A stretch of 64,000 nt of DNA. Source: UBA11612 sp965228575. Lineage in GTDB: Bacteria > Pseudomonadota > Alphaproteobacteria > Rhodospirillales > Rhodospirillaceae. How positions within the stretch are numbered: the first letter of the stretch is position 1; every line of letters begins with the position of its first letter. The notes under the pieces were generated by a model, which worked only from the letters and a program-made list of their open reading frames with translations, made no database searches and had not been told where the DNA came from. Below are positions 50,693 through 59,649 of the stretch, piece after piece. A program made the position numbers and the translations under genes. Where the stretch lies: contig CBDDHW010000072.1 of the NCBI GenBank assembly GCA_965228575.1, positions 1 to 64,000 on the forward strand. The letters are read 5' to 3'.

Positions 50693-51676
50693 ATGTCTGA
50701 GAAAACCGTTCTGGTTACCGGTGGCGCCGGCTACGTCGGAAGCCATACCTGCAAAGCTCTTGCTCAGGCAGGCTATCATCCCGTCGTCTACGACAATTTG
50801 AACCGTGGGCACCGCGAATTCGTGAAATGGGGGCCCCTTGAAGAAGGGGATATCAGAGATCGTGGCCGGTTGCAGGCGGTGATCGATCGGCACAAGCCGT
50901 CATCCGTTATGCATTTCGCGGCCTTGGCCCTCGTCGGGGAATCAACATCAGACCCTCTCGCCTATTACGACACAAACATCGGCGGCACGATGGTTCTCAC
51001 GGCCGCACTGTGTGAAAACGAGATTGAAAAGTTGGTGTTTTCGGGCACGTGTGCGGTCTATGGAATTCCGGTTCAAACACCGATTGCCGAGTCTGCCGCT
51101 GTTGCTCCCATCAATCCCTACGGACGATCTAAATTAGCCGCAGAAGATGTTGTGCGCGATGTTGGTTCGCGCGGCAAGTTTTCGTCGACGATTTTTCGAT
51201 ACTTCAATGCGGCCGGAGCCGATGAAGACTGCGAAATTGGTGAGAAGCACGACCCGGAAACACACATCATTCCCAACGTGTTGAGGGTGGCCACAGGCGA
51301 ATTGCCGACGCTTTCGCTCTATGGTGATGATTATGCAACCGCCGATGGCACGTGTATCCGTGATTACGTCCACGTATCGGACATCGCTGACGCCCATGTC
51401 ACGGCCTTAGACTATATGGACAAAACTCCGGGCGCTCATGTCTTCAACCTTGGGACCGGACAGGGACATTCCGTAAAAGAAATTATCAGGACGGCCGCGG
51501 ATATTACCCAAGAAGACATCGATGTGCGCGTGGAAGCCCGGCGCGACGGTGATCCACCTGTTCTTGTTGCTGACGCCACGCGTGCAGCGAAAGAATTGAA
51601 ATGGACGCCAGTTAAATCATCGCTGAATTCACTAATCTCTGATGCTTGGGCCTGGCATCAGAAAAATGGATTTTAG
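50693..51676 (+). CDS. galE: UDP-glucose 4-epimerase
   Basis: GalE interconverts UDP-glucose and UDP-galactose, or the N-acetyl forms in some members. The NAD motif GGAGYVGSHTCKAL, the FSGTCAVYG Ser/Thr and the YGRSK catalytic Tyr-Lys pair, and the LSLYGDDYATADGTCIRDYVHVSDIADAH block are intact. The FkbM gene starts three bases after its stop, so galE is the first gene of the glycan locus. The exact epimer range cannot be told. Confidence 0.94.
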   Translation: MSEKTVLVTGGAGYVGSHTCKALAQAGYHPVVYDNLNRGHREFVKWGPLEEGDIRDRGRLQAVIDRHKPSSVMHFAALALVGESTSDPLAYYDTNIGGTMVLTAALCENEIEKLVFSGTCAVYGIPVQTPIAESAAVAPINPYGRSKLAAEDVVRDVGSRGKFSSTIFRYFNAAGADEDCEIGEKHDPETHIIPNVLRVATGELPTLSLYGDDYATADGTCIRDYVHVSDIADAHVTALDYMDKTPGAHVFNLGTGQGHSVKEIIRTAADITQEDIDVRVEARRDGDPPVLVADATRAAKELKWTPVKSSLNSLISDAWAWHQKNGF

Positions 51677-51678
51677 CC

Positions 51679-52464
51679 GTGTTGCGGAACGCTCTCCTTG
51701 AAATTGCTGGACAACTAACACCCAGTGTCCAGAGTTGGCCGCGCCGCCAGCCGGGCATATTGATGGTCGACGGCAAAGCTTTACGCTATGCCGACCTTCA
51801 CAGCTTTTATTATCAGGTCCGTCAAATTTTCGGCGACGACCTTTATGGCTTTGACTGCGATGCACCGGGCCCAGTGATTCTTGACTGCGGAGCGCATATC
51901 GGCCTCGCATCCCTATATTTTAAAGAGCGTTTCCCAAACGCTCAGATCAAGGCCTACGAGGCCGATGCGGAGCTCGCCGATATGTGCAGAGCTAACGTTT
52001 CGACTTTTGGCGCGAGCGATGTGACCGTCGAGCAATCCGCCATTTGGATTCACGGTGACGGCGTTGCATTCGACACCACCCACGATGACGCCGGGCACGT
52101 TGCTGAGAATGCAGGCGGACCTAAGGTTCCCTCGACACGGCTAAAAACTCTTCTGGACGAAAATCCCGTTCATCTGCTCAAACTCGACGTGGAAGGTGCC
52201 GAATTTGAAATCCTTAAGGATTGCGGGTCTTCACTCAAGAACGCGGGATGTTTGATTGCCGAAATCCATGCCATGGGAAATCAGCAATCCAAGTTGGGTG
52301 ATCTTCTTGGACACCTTGAGGCGTGCGGTTTTAGGTACGTGTTACATGACCTACATCAGGCAACCTGGGTGCCCTCCACAGAGCCCCCGCCTTTTGCAAG
52401 TTGCAAGACTGAGCGGTTTATTGTCACGGTTTTCGCGTGGCAGCCGGAACACCAAGTCGGTTAG
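51679..52464 (+). CDS. FkbM-family methyltransferase
   Basis: A class I SAM methyltransferase of the FkbM group, often O-methylating sugars. The SAM motif is VILDCGAHIGLASLYFKERFPNAQIKAYEAD, and the FkbM signature VHLLKLDVEGAEFEIL follows. I start at the GTG at 51679, right after the galE stop; the frame also runs back to 51646 inside galE. The acceptor is probably a glycan made by this locus. Confidence 0.85.
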   Translation: MLRNALLEIAGQLTPSVQSWPRRQPGILMVDGKALRYADLHSFYYQVRQIFGDDLYGFDCDAPGPVILDCGAHIGLASLYFKERFPNAQIKAYEADAELADMCRANVSTFGASDVTVEQSAIWIHGDGVAFDTTHDDAGHVAENAGGPKVPSTRLKTLLDENPVHLLKLDVEGAEFEILKDCGSSLKNAGCLIAEIHAMGNQQSKLGDLLGHLEACGFRYVLHDLHQATWVPSTEPPPFASCKTERFIVTVFAWQPEHQVG

Positions 52465-52472
52465 GCCAGTCT

Positions 52473-53258
52473 TTAAGACTCTATTCCCATTGCTTGCAGC
52501 ATCTTGTGACTGTGTGTGTGTCCACGCATCGTCCGGCGCGTGAACCCCGGCTGCACAACACTGGCGCCGTGACACATATCGGTGTCAAATATGAAAAGCG
52601 TCCCCGCCGGGCCGCAAATTGGGAGTGAGGGAGTCTCAGGTTCTGGAAAAACATTATTGATATCCGCAATTTCCATACGCGACATTGCGTTCTCGCGCAT
52701 TTGCCGATTGCGCGAAATCGATCCAGGCAACCCTCTCATAGCGCCATTTCGTTCATCCGTATCTGTGAGATAAAGGAAAAATTTTAATACATTGCGCTTG
52801 TCGATATGTAGCGCGAAAGGGGGTTTCGTTTGAGAGCCCTCGGTTTCAAAAAGTTCAGAGACAAAAATCTCCCAGTTCAACCTATAGTTTCCTGGTCCGT
52901 AATAGGCATCGGCCACAGCAGACATCATAGGGCTTTCAAAAAAATCCACCGTTTTTGGACACGGATGGGGCTCCGGCGCGTCCCGTTTTACCCGGATATT
53001 TTTGATATTGCCGTATTCGTCGATCGGAAATCCGAGCTCGTTTCTATTGGCGATAAGAGTATCGAATTCAGCATTAAGCGTAGAGAGTTGATCACCCTTT
53101 ACATAGCCGGAAAAAACGATGATGCCCCAGCGACGGACTGTCTCGACAATGTCCTCAACTGATGTAAACGCGTCTCGGTAGATATTGGCAATATCGAGTG
53201 ACGTTTCTAATGATTCATGATTTGCGGCCGCTGAACGCATATACGCCTCGAATGCCAT
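52473..53258 (-). CDS. PhyH-type Fe(II)/2-oxoglutarate dioxygenase
   Basis: This 261-residue protein has the phytanoyl-CoA dioxygenase pattern, with the facial triad at FALHIDKRN (His, Asp) and MCHGASV (distal His), and an Arg for 2-oxoglutarate in FTRRTMRGHTH. It would hydroxylate a carbon using oxygen and 2-oxoglutarate. It is the only minus-strand gene within the glycan locus, lying between FkbM and NeuB. Substrates may be a sugar, lipid or amino group. The 237 bases upstream hold TTAAC half sites but no clear signal. Confidence 0.78.
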   Translation of the reverse strand: MAFEAYMRSAAANHESLETSLDIANIYRDAFTSVEDIVETVRRWGIIVFSGYVKGDQLSTLNAEFDTLIANRNELGFPIDEYGNIKNIRVKRDAPEPHPCPKTVDFFESPMMSAVADAYYGPGNYRLNWEIFVSELFETEGSQTKPPFALHIDKRNVLKFFLYLTDTDERNGAMRGLPGSISRNRQMRENAMSRMEIADINNVFPEPETPSLPICGPAGTLFIFDTDMCHGASVVQPGFTRRTMRGHTHSHKMLQAMGIES

Positions 53259-53495
53259 CGTACTTTCGCTAAAGTTTATCCGGTTAGATTTAGCAATAAA
53301 ATGTTAACGATTGCCTAGCGTCAGACTCAAGTAGCCCCCATTGCCCATTTATTAACCGTTGGGGTTATATTTTGAAGTCGAGCTCATATATCTTCTTTTT
53401 TTCAACAGGTTGTGGAAACGGTAAAAATGGGGAGCCGTACACCACCCTAAGTCAGTTCGGCAAAGAGCCGCCGCACCCTCGGGCAAAGGACCTCT

Positions 53496-55319
53496 ATGAC
53501 AAAGCCGCGCATTATCGCCGAATTGGGCATTAATCATGATGGGTCTGAGACGAACGCACGTTTCTTAATCGATGCCGCGGCGAAGGCGGGGGCATGGGGA
53601 ATCAAGTTCCAATATCGCAACCTTGCAAACACGTACGTGGATGGTGCCAATCAAATCGGCGATGAAATTCTAAGGAAAGAAATTGTTCGCAATTATTTAA
53701 CGCCCGAGCAAATCCTAAATCTATGCGAACACTCAATTCAGTTGGGCGTAAAACCGGGCATTAGTTTTTTTACACCTGAAGATACGGATGATTTTGGCTC
53801 TGACATAGAGATCTTTGATTTTTTCAAAATCCCGTCGGTAGAATTTACGAACGCCCGTCTTGTCGAACGGATCGAATCTTTTGGTAAAGCAGGACTCATT
53901 TCGACAGGGGCATACACAGAAGCCGTAATCGCTAAGACATTGGAGAAATTAGACCGCGAAAAGTGGATACCCCTTCACTGTGTCTCAAACTATCCAGTTG
54001 CCCTAACAAGCCCAAAGCTGGGGTATCTCAAACATTTGGAGCGATTGTGGGGCGCTCCGGTGGGGTATTCCAGCCACGACGACCACTGGGAGACATGTCT
54101 GCTCGCCCTGCAGCTGGGGGCACAAATTATAGAAAGACACATAACTGCCGATAAAACGGCGGAAGGGTTGGACCATTCTTCAAGCTCAACGCCAGATGAA
54201 TTCGAGCGACTTGTCCTTTTTGCCGAAAATATGGATTTAATTCTATCGGGAGATGGCACGCGCATTCCCAATCAAGGCGAGCTCTTGAATTTGCAAAATT
54301 TGGGTCGTTCTTATTACGCGAAGGCAAATATTTCTGAGGGTGACGCAGTCACTCCTGATAAACTCCAGCTGCGCTCGCCGCGAACTGGATTGGGCCAGGA
54401 AGAAATTGATGGCCTTATTGGCCGGCCCGCAGTTCGACCTCTCTATCCAGGCGACGTCGTCGACAAATCAACCTTTGAACTCCCTCCCGCGCTCGACGAC
54501 GAGGTCCTAATTTTTGCTCGAGACAATAAATTGTCGCTGCCGGTTCGGTTCCATGATTTCGAAAATTTGGAACAACGTTTCCCAATTGGCCGGTTCGAGT
54601 TTCACTTGTCCTTTGGTGATATCGAAAAAATTGAAAATGCCCCGACTTTGGGAAAGGGCAACCAGTACAGCATTCACTTGCCGGATTATGTAAGTTCAAC
54701 ACTATTGATGGATCCATTTTCACCGGATCACTCACAGCAAACAGCCAGCCGCAAGATCATTGATCGCACGGCTGACTTTGCAAAAAAACTCCAGGATTTA
54801 ACGGGCTCCGACGTCCCTGTTGTCGGAAGCTTCTCTGTTGTTCACGGCAACCTAGAGTCCTTCTTCGATCAACACGCCTATCTCATTGAAGGTCATCGGT
54901 CCCGCGGTGTTTCAATATTGCCTCAGTGGTTACCGCCTGTTGCATGGTACTTTGGCGGCGCTGTCCGTCTTGAGGCAATGAATAACGTTGCTGATATTCA
55001 ACAGATCAAACGGCTGTCCCTGCCCATCTGCATGGACGTTTGCCATCTATGCATGGGCGACAAGGTGTTTGATTTTAAGGCCGCGGACGTCGTGAAAGAC
55101 TTAGCTCCGTATACACAACATGTTCATATTGCAGATGCTGGCGGCTACGACGGAGAAGGTTTACCCTTCGGTGAGGGAGACCCGGAAAATATGGATGCCA
55201 TGTCTGCCGCGATGTCACTTGATTGCATAAAAGTTATTGAAGTCTGGCAGGGCCACCTTCACGGAGGCGCCGGATTCGCAAAAGCGCTAGTAGATCTCAA
55301 GAGGCTTTTCGATGACTAA
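53496..55319 (+). CDS. NeuB-type nonulosonate synthase fused to a TIM-barrel isomerase-like domain
   Basis: Residues ~1-255 are a NeuB synthase, which condenses a six-carbon amino sugar with phosphoenolpyruvate: AELGINHDG, IKFQY, FFKIPSVEFTN, LHCVSNYPV, GYSSHD and IERHITADKTAEGLDHS are intact. An antifreeze-like SAF domain follows (residues ~275-335, AKANISEGDAVTPDKL, RTGLG). The last ~270 residues form a xylose-isomerase/endonuclease-IV-like TIM barrel (MDVCHLCMG, HVHIADAGGYDGEGLPFGEGD, VIEVWQGH). The second domain could make or modify the sugar substrate. The gene overlaps the next by eight bases. Substrate and product are unknown. Confidence 0.87.
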   Translation: MTKPRIIAELGINHDGSETNARFLIDAAAKAGAWGIKFQYRNLANTYVDGANQIGDEILRKEIVRNYLTPEQILNLCEHSIQLGVKPGISFFTPEDTDDFGSDIEIFDFFKIPSVEFTNARLVERIESFGKAGLISTGAYTEAVIAKTLEKLDREKWIPLHCVSNYPVALTSPKLGYLKHLERLWGAPVGYSSHDDHWETCLLALQLGAQIIERHITADKTAEGLDHSSSSTPDEFERLVLFAENMDLILSGDGTRIPNQGELLNLQNLGRSYYAKANISEGDAVTPDKLQLRSPRTGLGQEEIDGLIGRPAVRPLYPGDVVDKSTFELPPALDDEVLIFARDNKLSLPVRFHDFENLEQRFPIGRFEFHLSFGDIEKIENAPTLGKGNQYSIHLPDYVSSTLLMDPFSPDHSQQTASRKIIDRTADFAKKLQDLTGSDVPVVGSFSVVHGNLESFFDQHAYLIEGHRSRGVSILPQWLPPVAWYFGGAVRLEAMNNVADIQQIKRLSLPICMDVCHLCMGDKVFDFKAADVVKDLAPYTQHVHIADAGGYDGEGLPFGEGDPENMDAMSAAMSLDCIKVIEVWQGHLHGGAGFAKALVDLKRLFDD

Positions 55320-56364
55320 AAATAAGGAGACTCGAACGGCGCTGATCTTAGGCGTGACGGGACAAGACGGCGCTCATTTGGCAACAGATTTGTTGCGTGA
55401 GGGTTGGGAGGTCCACGGCGGCTTCCGGCGCGGCCATGCGACAAAGCTTTGGCGGCTCGAGGAACTTGGCATTCTGGACCAACTTCAGCTGGTCAATCTC
55501 AACCTCCACGAACCGCACCAGGTTATAGAGGTCATTAGCCAACTGAAACCCGCGCGCCTCTATCACCTCGCCGGCGAGAGCTTTGTTGCGGATTCCTTCC
55601 AACAACCCCGCTCCATCATGGAAACTAATACTGTGGGAACGCTCAATGTTTTGGAGGCCGTACGCATTTTTTCACCCGAGACACGTTTGTTCTTTGCTTC
55701 GAGTGCGGAAGTTTTCGGATCTACCCAGTCCAAGTCTCTGTTGGACGAACACAGTGCGATGCACCCAAACAATCCGTATGGAATTTCCAAACTTGCCGCA
55801 CAACAACTCGTCAAAGTCTACCGAGAACGCCACGGTCTCTACGCGGTTTGTGGAATAATGTTTAATCATGAGGGCCCGCTACGCGCTCGAAACTTTGTGA
55901 CCAGGAAAATCACTTTTCATATGGCCCGTTTGAAAATTGACGGTGGCCCGCCCATGCAACTTGGGGCGTTTGATGCGGCGCGCGATTGGGGGTCGGCGAT
56001 TGACTATACGCGCGCCATTCCTATGACGCTAAACGTAGATTCTCCACGGGATTTCGTGTTTGCAACGGGCAAGGAAACCACTGTCCGCGAATTTCTTCAC
56101 ATCGCCGGAGAAGTGGCCGGTTTAGCCCCTGAGTTTGAGGGCGAAGGATCATCCATGGTGTGCCGCGACGCTAAATCGGGGAGCGAACTCGCGATTGTTT
56201 CAACCCAATATTTCCGCCCCTTTGACACACCGCCACTGGTTGGAAATCCTGCTCGATTAAAGAGCGCCACGGGTTTCAAAGGATCCCGTGACATAACTGC
56301 GATTGCCGAAGATATGGTTGAGGCGGATCTTCGCCGCCGAAAAAACGGGGCTGTTCATGTTTGA
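55312..56364 (+). CDS. GDP-mannose 4,6-dehydratase-like NAD-dependent enzyme
   Basis: A short-chain dehydrogenase/reductase of the GMD type. The NADP motif is LILGVTGQDGAHLATDLL, then FRRGHATKLWRLEEL, HLAGESFVADSFQQP, the catalytic SSAEVFGSTQ and NPYGISK (Tyr and Lys), and VCGIMFNHEGPLRARNFVTRKI. Classical GMD makes GDP-4-keto-6-deoxymannose. The GESFV motif and YGISK differ from the most conserved GMD forms, so the nucleotide sugar is not certain. The gene overlaps its neighbours on both sides, within the neuB-to-neuA block. Confidence 0.88.
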   Translation: MTKNKETRTALILGVTGQDGAHLATDLLREGWEVHGGFRRGHATKLWRLEELGILDQLQLVNLNLHEPHQVIEVISQLKPARLYHLAGESFVADSFQQPRSIMETNTVGTLNVLEAVRIFSPETRLFFASSAEVFGSTQSKSLLDEHSAMHPNNPYGISKLAAQQLVKVYRERHGLYAVCGIMFNHEGPLRARNFVTRKITFHMARLKIDGGPPMQLGAFDAARDWGSAIDYTRAIPMTLNVDSPRDFVFATGKETTVREFLHIAGEVAGLAPEFEGEGSSMVCRDAKSGSELAIVSTQYFRPFDTPPLVGNPARLKSATGFKGSRDITAIAEDMVEADLRRRKNGAVHV

Positions 56365-57304
56365 GGATATCAAAGAAAAGCTACAGGGTTGCGTCTACAC
56401 GATTTTCACCCCATTTGACGAGCGCGAAAACGTTGATTACCAAGCGCTCGATCGCTACCTGGAGCACATTTACCGAACAGGTGGCCGCAAGTTTTATGCA
56501 ATGGCCTATAACTCCCGGTACTCGCAATTAACCCACCCAGAAATACTCGAGCTGAATGCCTTTTGCATTCGCAAGGTGAAAGATCTTGATCCTCAGAATG
56601 TCGTTATCGTCGGAGACCCAATTCATTGCTCGACCAAGGAAACGATAGAGTTTTCGCGCCATGCAAAGGAGGAAGGGGCGGATTTGATGTCTCTATTGGT
56701 TCGGGAGAAATATTTCAGCGACGATCAAATTCTGGATCATTTTGCCGAGGTCGGCCGTGAGGCGGGTATTGGTATTCTTGTGCATGAAATGCCGTTCCTC
56801 TCGGGAATGGACGGTAAACAAATGCACTGGCCCTTGTCCTTGTTCAACTCCCTGCCCAAGGTGCCTGAAATCGTCGCGTTAAAGGAAGACGCAAAGGATT
56901 TCGAGACAACGTGCTTAGCGTTAAAACTCGAGCCGCGTATTCGCGTTGTCATCGCTGGACGCAAATCATCTTTTATGCAGTATCGGCCGCACGGCGCGCG
57001 CGCGTATCTCAACGGTATATCAATGCTGGACGCGCGCATTGGCGAAACCTTCTGGGCGGCATACGAAGATAACGACCAGGAAACTATCAAAACAATCCTC
57101 GATAAAATCGAAGGTCCGTTCTTTGATAATTGTGCGGCCAAGTATGGTTGGCATCGAACCAACAAAGCCTTACTGCAAGCGGCGGGATTTATGCATCGGC
57201 GCGATCGCATGCCGCTGAAACATTTGAGCGGCGAGGATTACGCGGTGGTCGAGGCCGTATACAATGACGTCAAGCTTGCGTGTGCGGAGCTCTTTGACCA
57301 ATGA
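56357..57304 (+). CDS. DapA/NanA-family aldolase
   Basis: A class I aldolase of the dihydrodipicolinate synthase superfamily, with the pyruvate-binding Schiff-base Lys probably in EIVALKEDAKDFE and the VYTIFTPFDERENVDY start. In sugar pathways this fold is used by NanA to cleave or join N-acetylneuraminate and pyruvate. I take the ATG at 56357, which gives the usual MFEDIKEKLQGCVYTIFTPF start and overlaps the previous gene by eight bases. The last codons overlap neuA by four bases. It could supply or recycle a keto-acid sugar in the same pathway. Confidence 0.85.
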   Translation: MFEDIKEKLQGCVYTIFTPFDERENVDYQALDRYLEHIYRTGGRKFYAMAYNSRYSQLTHPEILELNAFCIRKVKDLDPQNVVIVGDPIHCSTKETIEFSRHAKEEGADLMSLLVREKYFSDDQILDHFAEVGREAGIGILVHEMPFLSGMDGKQMHWPLSLFNSLPKVPEIVALKEDAKDFETTCLALKLEPRIRVVIAGRKSSFMQYRPHGARAYLNGISMLDARIGETFWAAYEDNDQETIKTILDKIEGPFFDNCAAKYGWHRTNKALLQAAGFMHRRDRMPLKHLSGEDYAVVEAVYNDVKLACAELFDQ

Positions 57305-58008
57305 GTCTCGCTGCGTTCGTTCCCGCGCGATCAGGCTCAAAACGCCTGCCGGGCAAAAACATCAAAGATCTCGCTGGTAAACCACTTGTGGTGTGGACGC
57401 TTGAAGCTTTTGCGAAGGCCCCCAGCGTGGACCATTTAATTTTTTCGACGGATTCAGAGGAGTATTGGGATCTCGCAAAACGTCACCTTGGCGCAGAAAA
57501 TCTGTCTTTAGACTTTCGCGACCCCGATGAAGCCGGAGATAAGGTCAAAATCTTTGACTATCTTAAGAACGCCCGTGAGAAAATTTTCGGGTCTGAATTT
57601 TCGGATTTCGTTATGGGATTGCCGACGGTGCCCTTTCGGAATTTTGAACATGTTGAAGCTGCGATCAAATTGTACAGGGAGCATAAGACACCCGTGTTCT
57701 CAGCCACGGAGTATGGATTCCCAATCTCCTTCGCGTTTCATACGGATGATGATGGACATTGGCATCCGACTATCGACTCAAGCCCGATGGTGACCGGCAA
57801 CACGCGCAGCCAAGACCAACGCCCCGCCTATCACCCCAATGGCGCGATTTATGTCCGCTCTGTCGAAAGCCTCGGCGAGCCGAACTTGAAAACGCTGTAC
57901 GATGGTGCCCTTCCCTATTTGATGGACCGGAAGGTCTCGATTGATATCGATAATGAAATCGATTTTAAAATTGCCGCTGCAATCGTGAACGCTGGAATTT
58001 TCAGCTAG
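57301..58008 (+). CDS. neuA: CMP-nonulosonate synthetase (NeuA family)
   Basis: This enzyme activates a nonulosonic acid as a CMP sugar. The signature AFVPARSGSKRLPGKNIKDLAGKPLVVWTL and the metal motif region VSIDIDNEIDFKIA are present in 235 residues. The start overlaps the aldolase by four bases (ATGA), so the neuB-GMD-aldolase-neuA genes are one translation-coupled unit. The precise sugar is unknown. A glycosyltransferase follows after 11 bases. Confidence 0.92.
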   Translation: MSLAAFVPARSGSKRLPGKNIKDLAGKPLVVWTLEAFAKAPSVDHLIFSTDSEEYWDLAKRHLGAENLSLDFRDPDEAGDKVKIFDYLKNAREKIFGSEFSDFVMGLPTVPFRNFEHVEAAIKLYREHKTPVFSATEYGFPISFAFHTDDDGHWHPTIDSSPMVTGNTRSQDQRPAYHPNGAIYVRSVESLGEPNLKTLYDGALPYLMDRKVSIDIDNEIDFKIAAAIVNAGIFS

Positions 58009-58019
58009 GCCGGGCAAAA

Positions 58020-59549
58020 ATGCACGCCGACGCCATAAAAATTGTCCAAAACATTGAGGCGCAGTGCGACACGAATAAACTCCTGTATCGAGGCGTTTCC
58101 TATTGGCCCCTTTGTCGATTAAGAGTTTGGGCGGCACTCATGCGCACAACGGTTCTCGCGCGCAAGGACGGCGATCCGGTGAGTGTGGCCAATACGCCGC
58201 CAAACTGGCCGGCTATTGAAACGGTCAACGCCGAAATTTTTGGGCCGCAAGAATTGGGTTTATTGAGGTCTCACCCTAAAACCGAGGATGATATCGTAAA
58301 CGAGGATGCTCTTGCGCCTCGAGCACTATTTTTTGCGCGGCCTGAGGAGTATGGCGACAAAATCAATGGCGCCGCATTTGCCAAGATCATCGACAGTACA
58401 TTCGAACGCGCTCGAGAACATCATTCTGCAACGAAGATCGAAATGGCCAATCCGAGTACTATGGGATTCAAGCGGCACTTTCCATCGCTCTTTGTCCACC
58501 CCGACCTCGCGGCAAAAAATATAACGTTTGATCCGCCGGGGACCTTAGAGAATTTTTCTGCTTTGACGCCAGTTCTCAAAGAATGCGGATTCAATGAAAA
58601 ACTCGATCCAGGTGAAATTCAGAAAAGCATGGGCGAGATTTTTTTCTATGCGCGCATATTTGAAGAGCTTCTGAACCAGCTAAATCCGAACGCATTATTT
58701 CTGTCTGTTTACTATCACAATATTGGCATGGCGTTGATGTTGGCTTGCCGTTGGACAGGCGTTAAATCCATCGATCTGCAACACGGACGCTTAGGCCCCT
58801 ACCACGGCGCATACACACAATTAACCGCAGCTCCGGAAAACGGCTATCACTTGATGCCGGACGTTATTTGGTGTTGGGGCGAGCAAACGAAACACGACAT
58901 CGAAGTGGACAAAAATCCGCGGTGCACCCGCCATGGCGGGATCGTCGGCGGGAACGCGTGGCTACAAAAATGGAGGTTCGGCGATACACCAGGACTGGAG
59001 CCGCCAGAGGTTCAGGATTTTGCGAAAAAGTTTGAACACAAAAGAAAAATATTGGTCAGCTTGCAGCCTCTAGACAGTCCAATCAATTCAACGCTCATGG
59101 GAGCCATGCAGCAGTCGCCAACGGACTGGGTGTGGTTGATGAGATTACATCCCTTGCGGCGTCATACCGCTCCCGAAGTTACCAAAATCCTGCGTGACGC
59201 TGGCATCAAGAATTTCGAAATTGAGCAATCAACAACCCATCCTCTTTTCAGCCTGCTCAAGATGGCCGACCACCACGTAACGGTCTTTTCATCGGTCGTC
59301 ATCGAAGCCGCCGCGTTTGGTGTGCCGACGAGCCTAATTGGTTTGGAGGGTCGGGATATTTTTAAGGCGCAGATAGAGAGCGGTGTTTGTAAGTATACGC
59401 CGACAGCCGCTGAGCTACGGGATCACATTGACGGCATAGGGCGCGACACGAGCCAAGATATCGGATACGATTTCATAGATGAACCCGGAGATATACTATG
59501 TGAATTGATGAAATTTACTTCCCAAGCACAGTCTACTTCAACCAATTGA
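58020..59549 (+). CDS. Putative GT-B-type glycosyltransferase
   Basis: A 509-residue soluble protein with the fold pattern of capsule or polysialic acid-type glycosyltransferases: AFFLSVYYHNIGMALMLACRWTGVKSIDLQHGRLGPYHGAYTQ-like, then MRLHPLRR and VTVFSSVVIEAAAFGVPTSLIGLEG, which resembles the nucleotide-sugar-binding part of GT-B enzymes. The N-terminal 100 residues match nothing I recognise. It directly follows neuA and may use the CMP-sugar product. I cannot name a defined family. Confidence 0.55.
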   Translation: MHADAIKIVQNIEAQCDTNKLLYRGVSYWPLCRLRVWAALMRTTVLARKDGDPVSVANTPPNWPAIETVNAEIFGPQELGLLRSHPKTEDDIVNEDALAPRALFFARPEEYGDKINGAAFAKIIDSTFERAREHHSATKIEMANPSTMGFKRHFPSLFVHPDLAAKNITFDPPGTLENFSALTPVLKECGFNEKLDPGEIQKSMGEIFFYARIFEELLNQLNPNALFLSVYYHNIGMALMLACRWTGVKSIDLQHGRLGPYHGAYTQLTAAPENGYHLMPDVIWCWGEQTKHDIEVDKNPRCTRHGGIVGGNAWLQKWRFGDTPGLEPPEVQDFAKKFEHKRKILVSLQPLDSPINSTLMGAMQQSPTDWVWLMRLHPLRRHTAPEVTKILRDAGIKNFEIEQSTTHPLFSLLKMADHHVTVFSSVVIEAAAFGVPTSLIGLEGRDIFKAQIESGVCKYTPTAAELRDHIDGIGRDTSQDIGYDFIDEPGDILCELMKFTSQAQSTSTN

Positions 59550-59649
59550 AATAACGCTTGAAAGGTATTTCATGGAAGTAAACACTTACAGTGAAACACT
59601 AAGCAATTAGTCAACGTTCATCCAAAAGTTACGGTCGAGGAGACTGATA

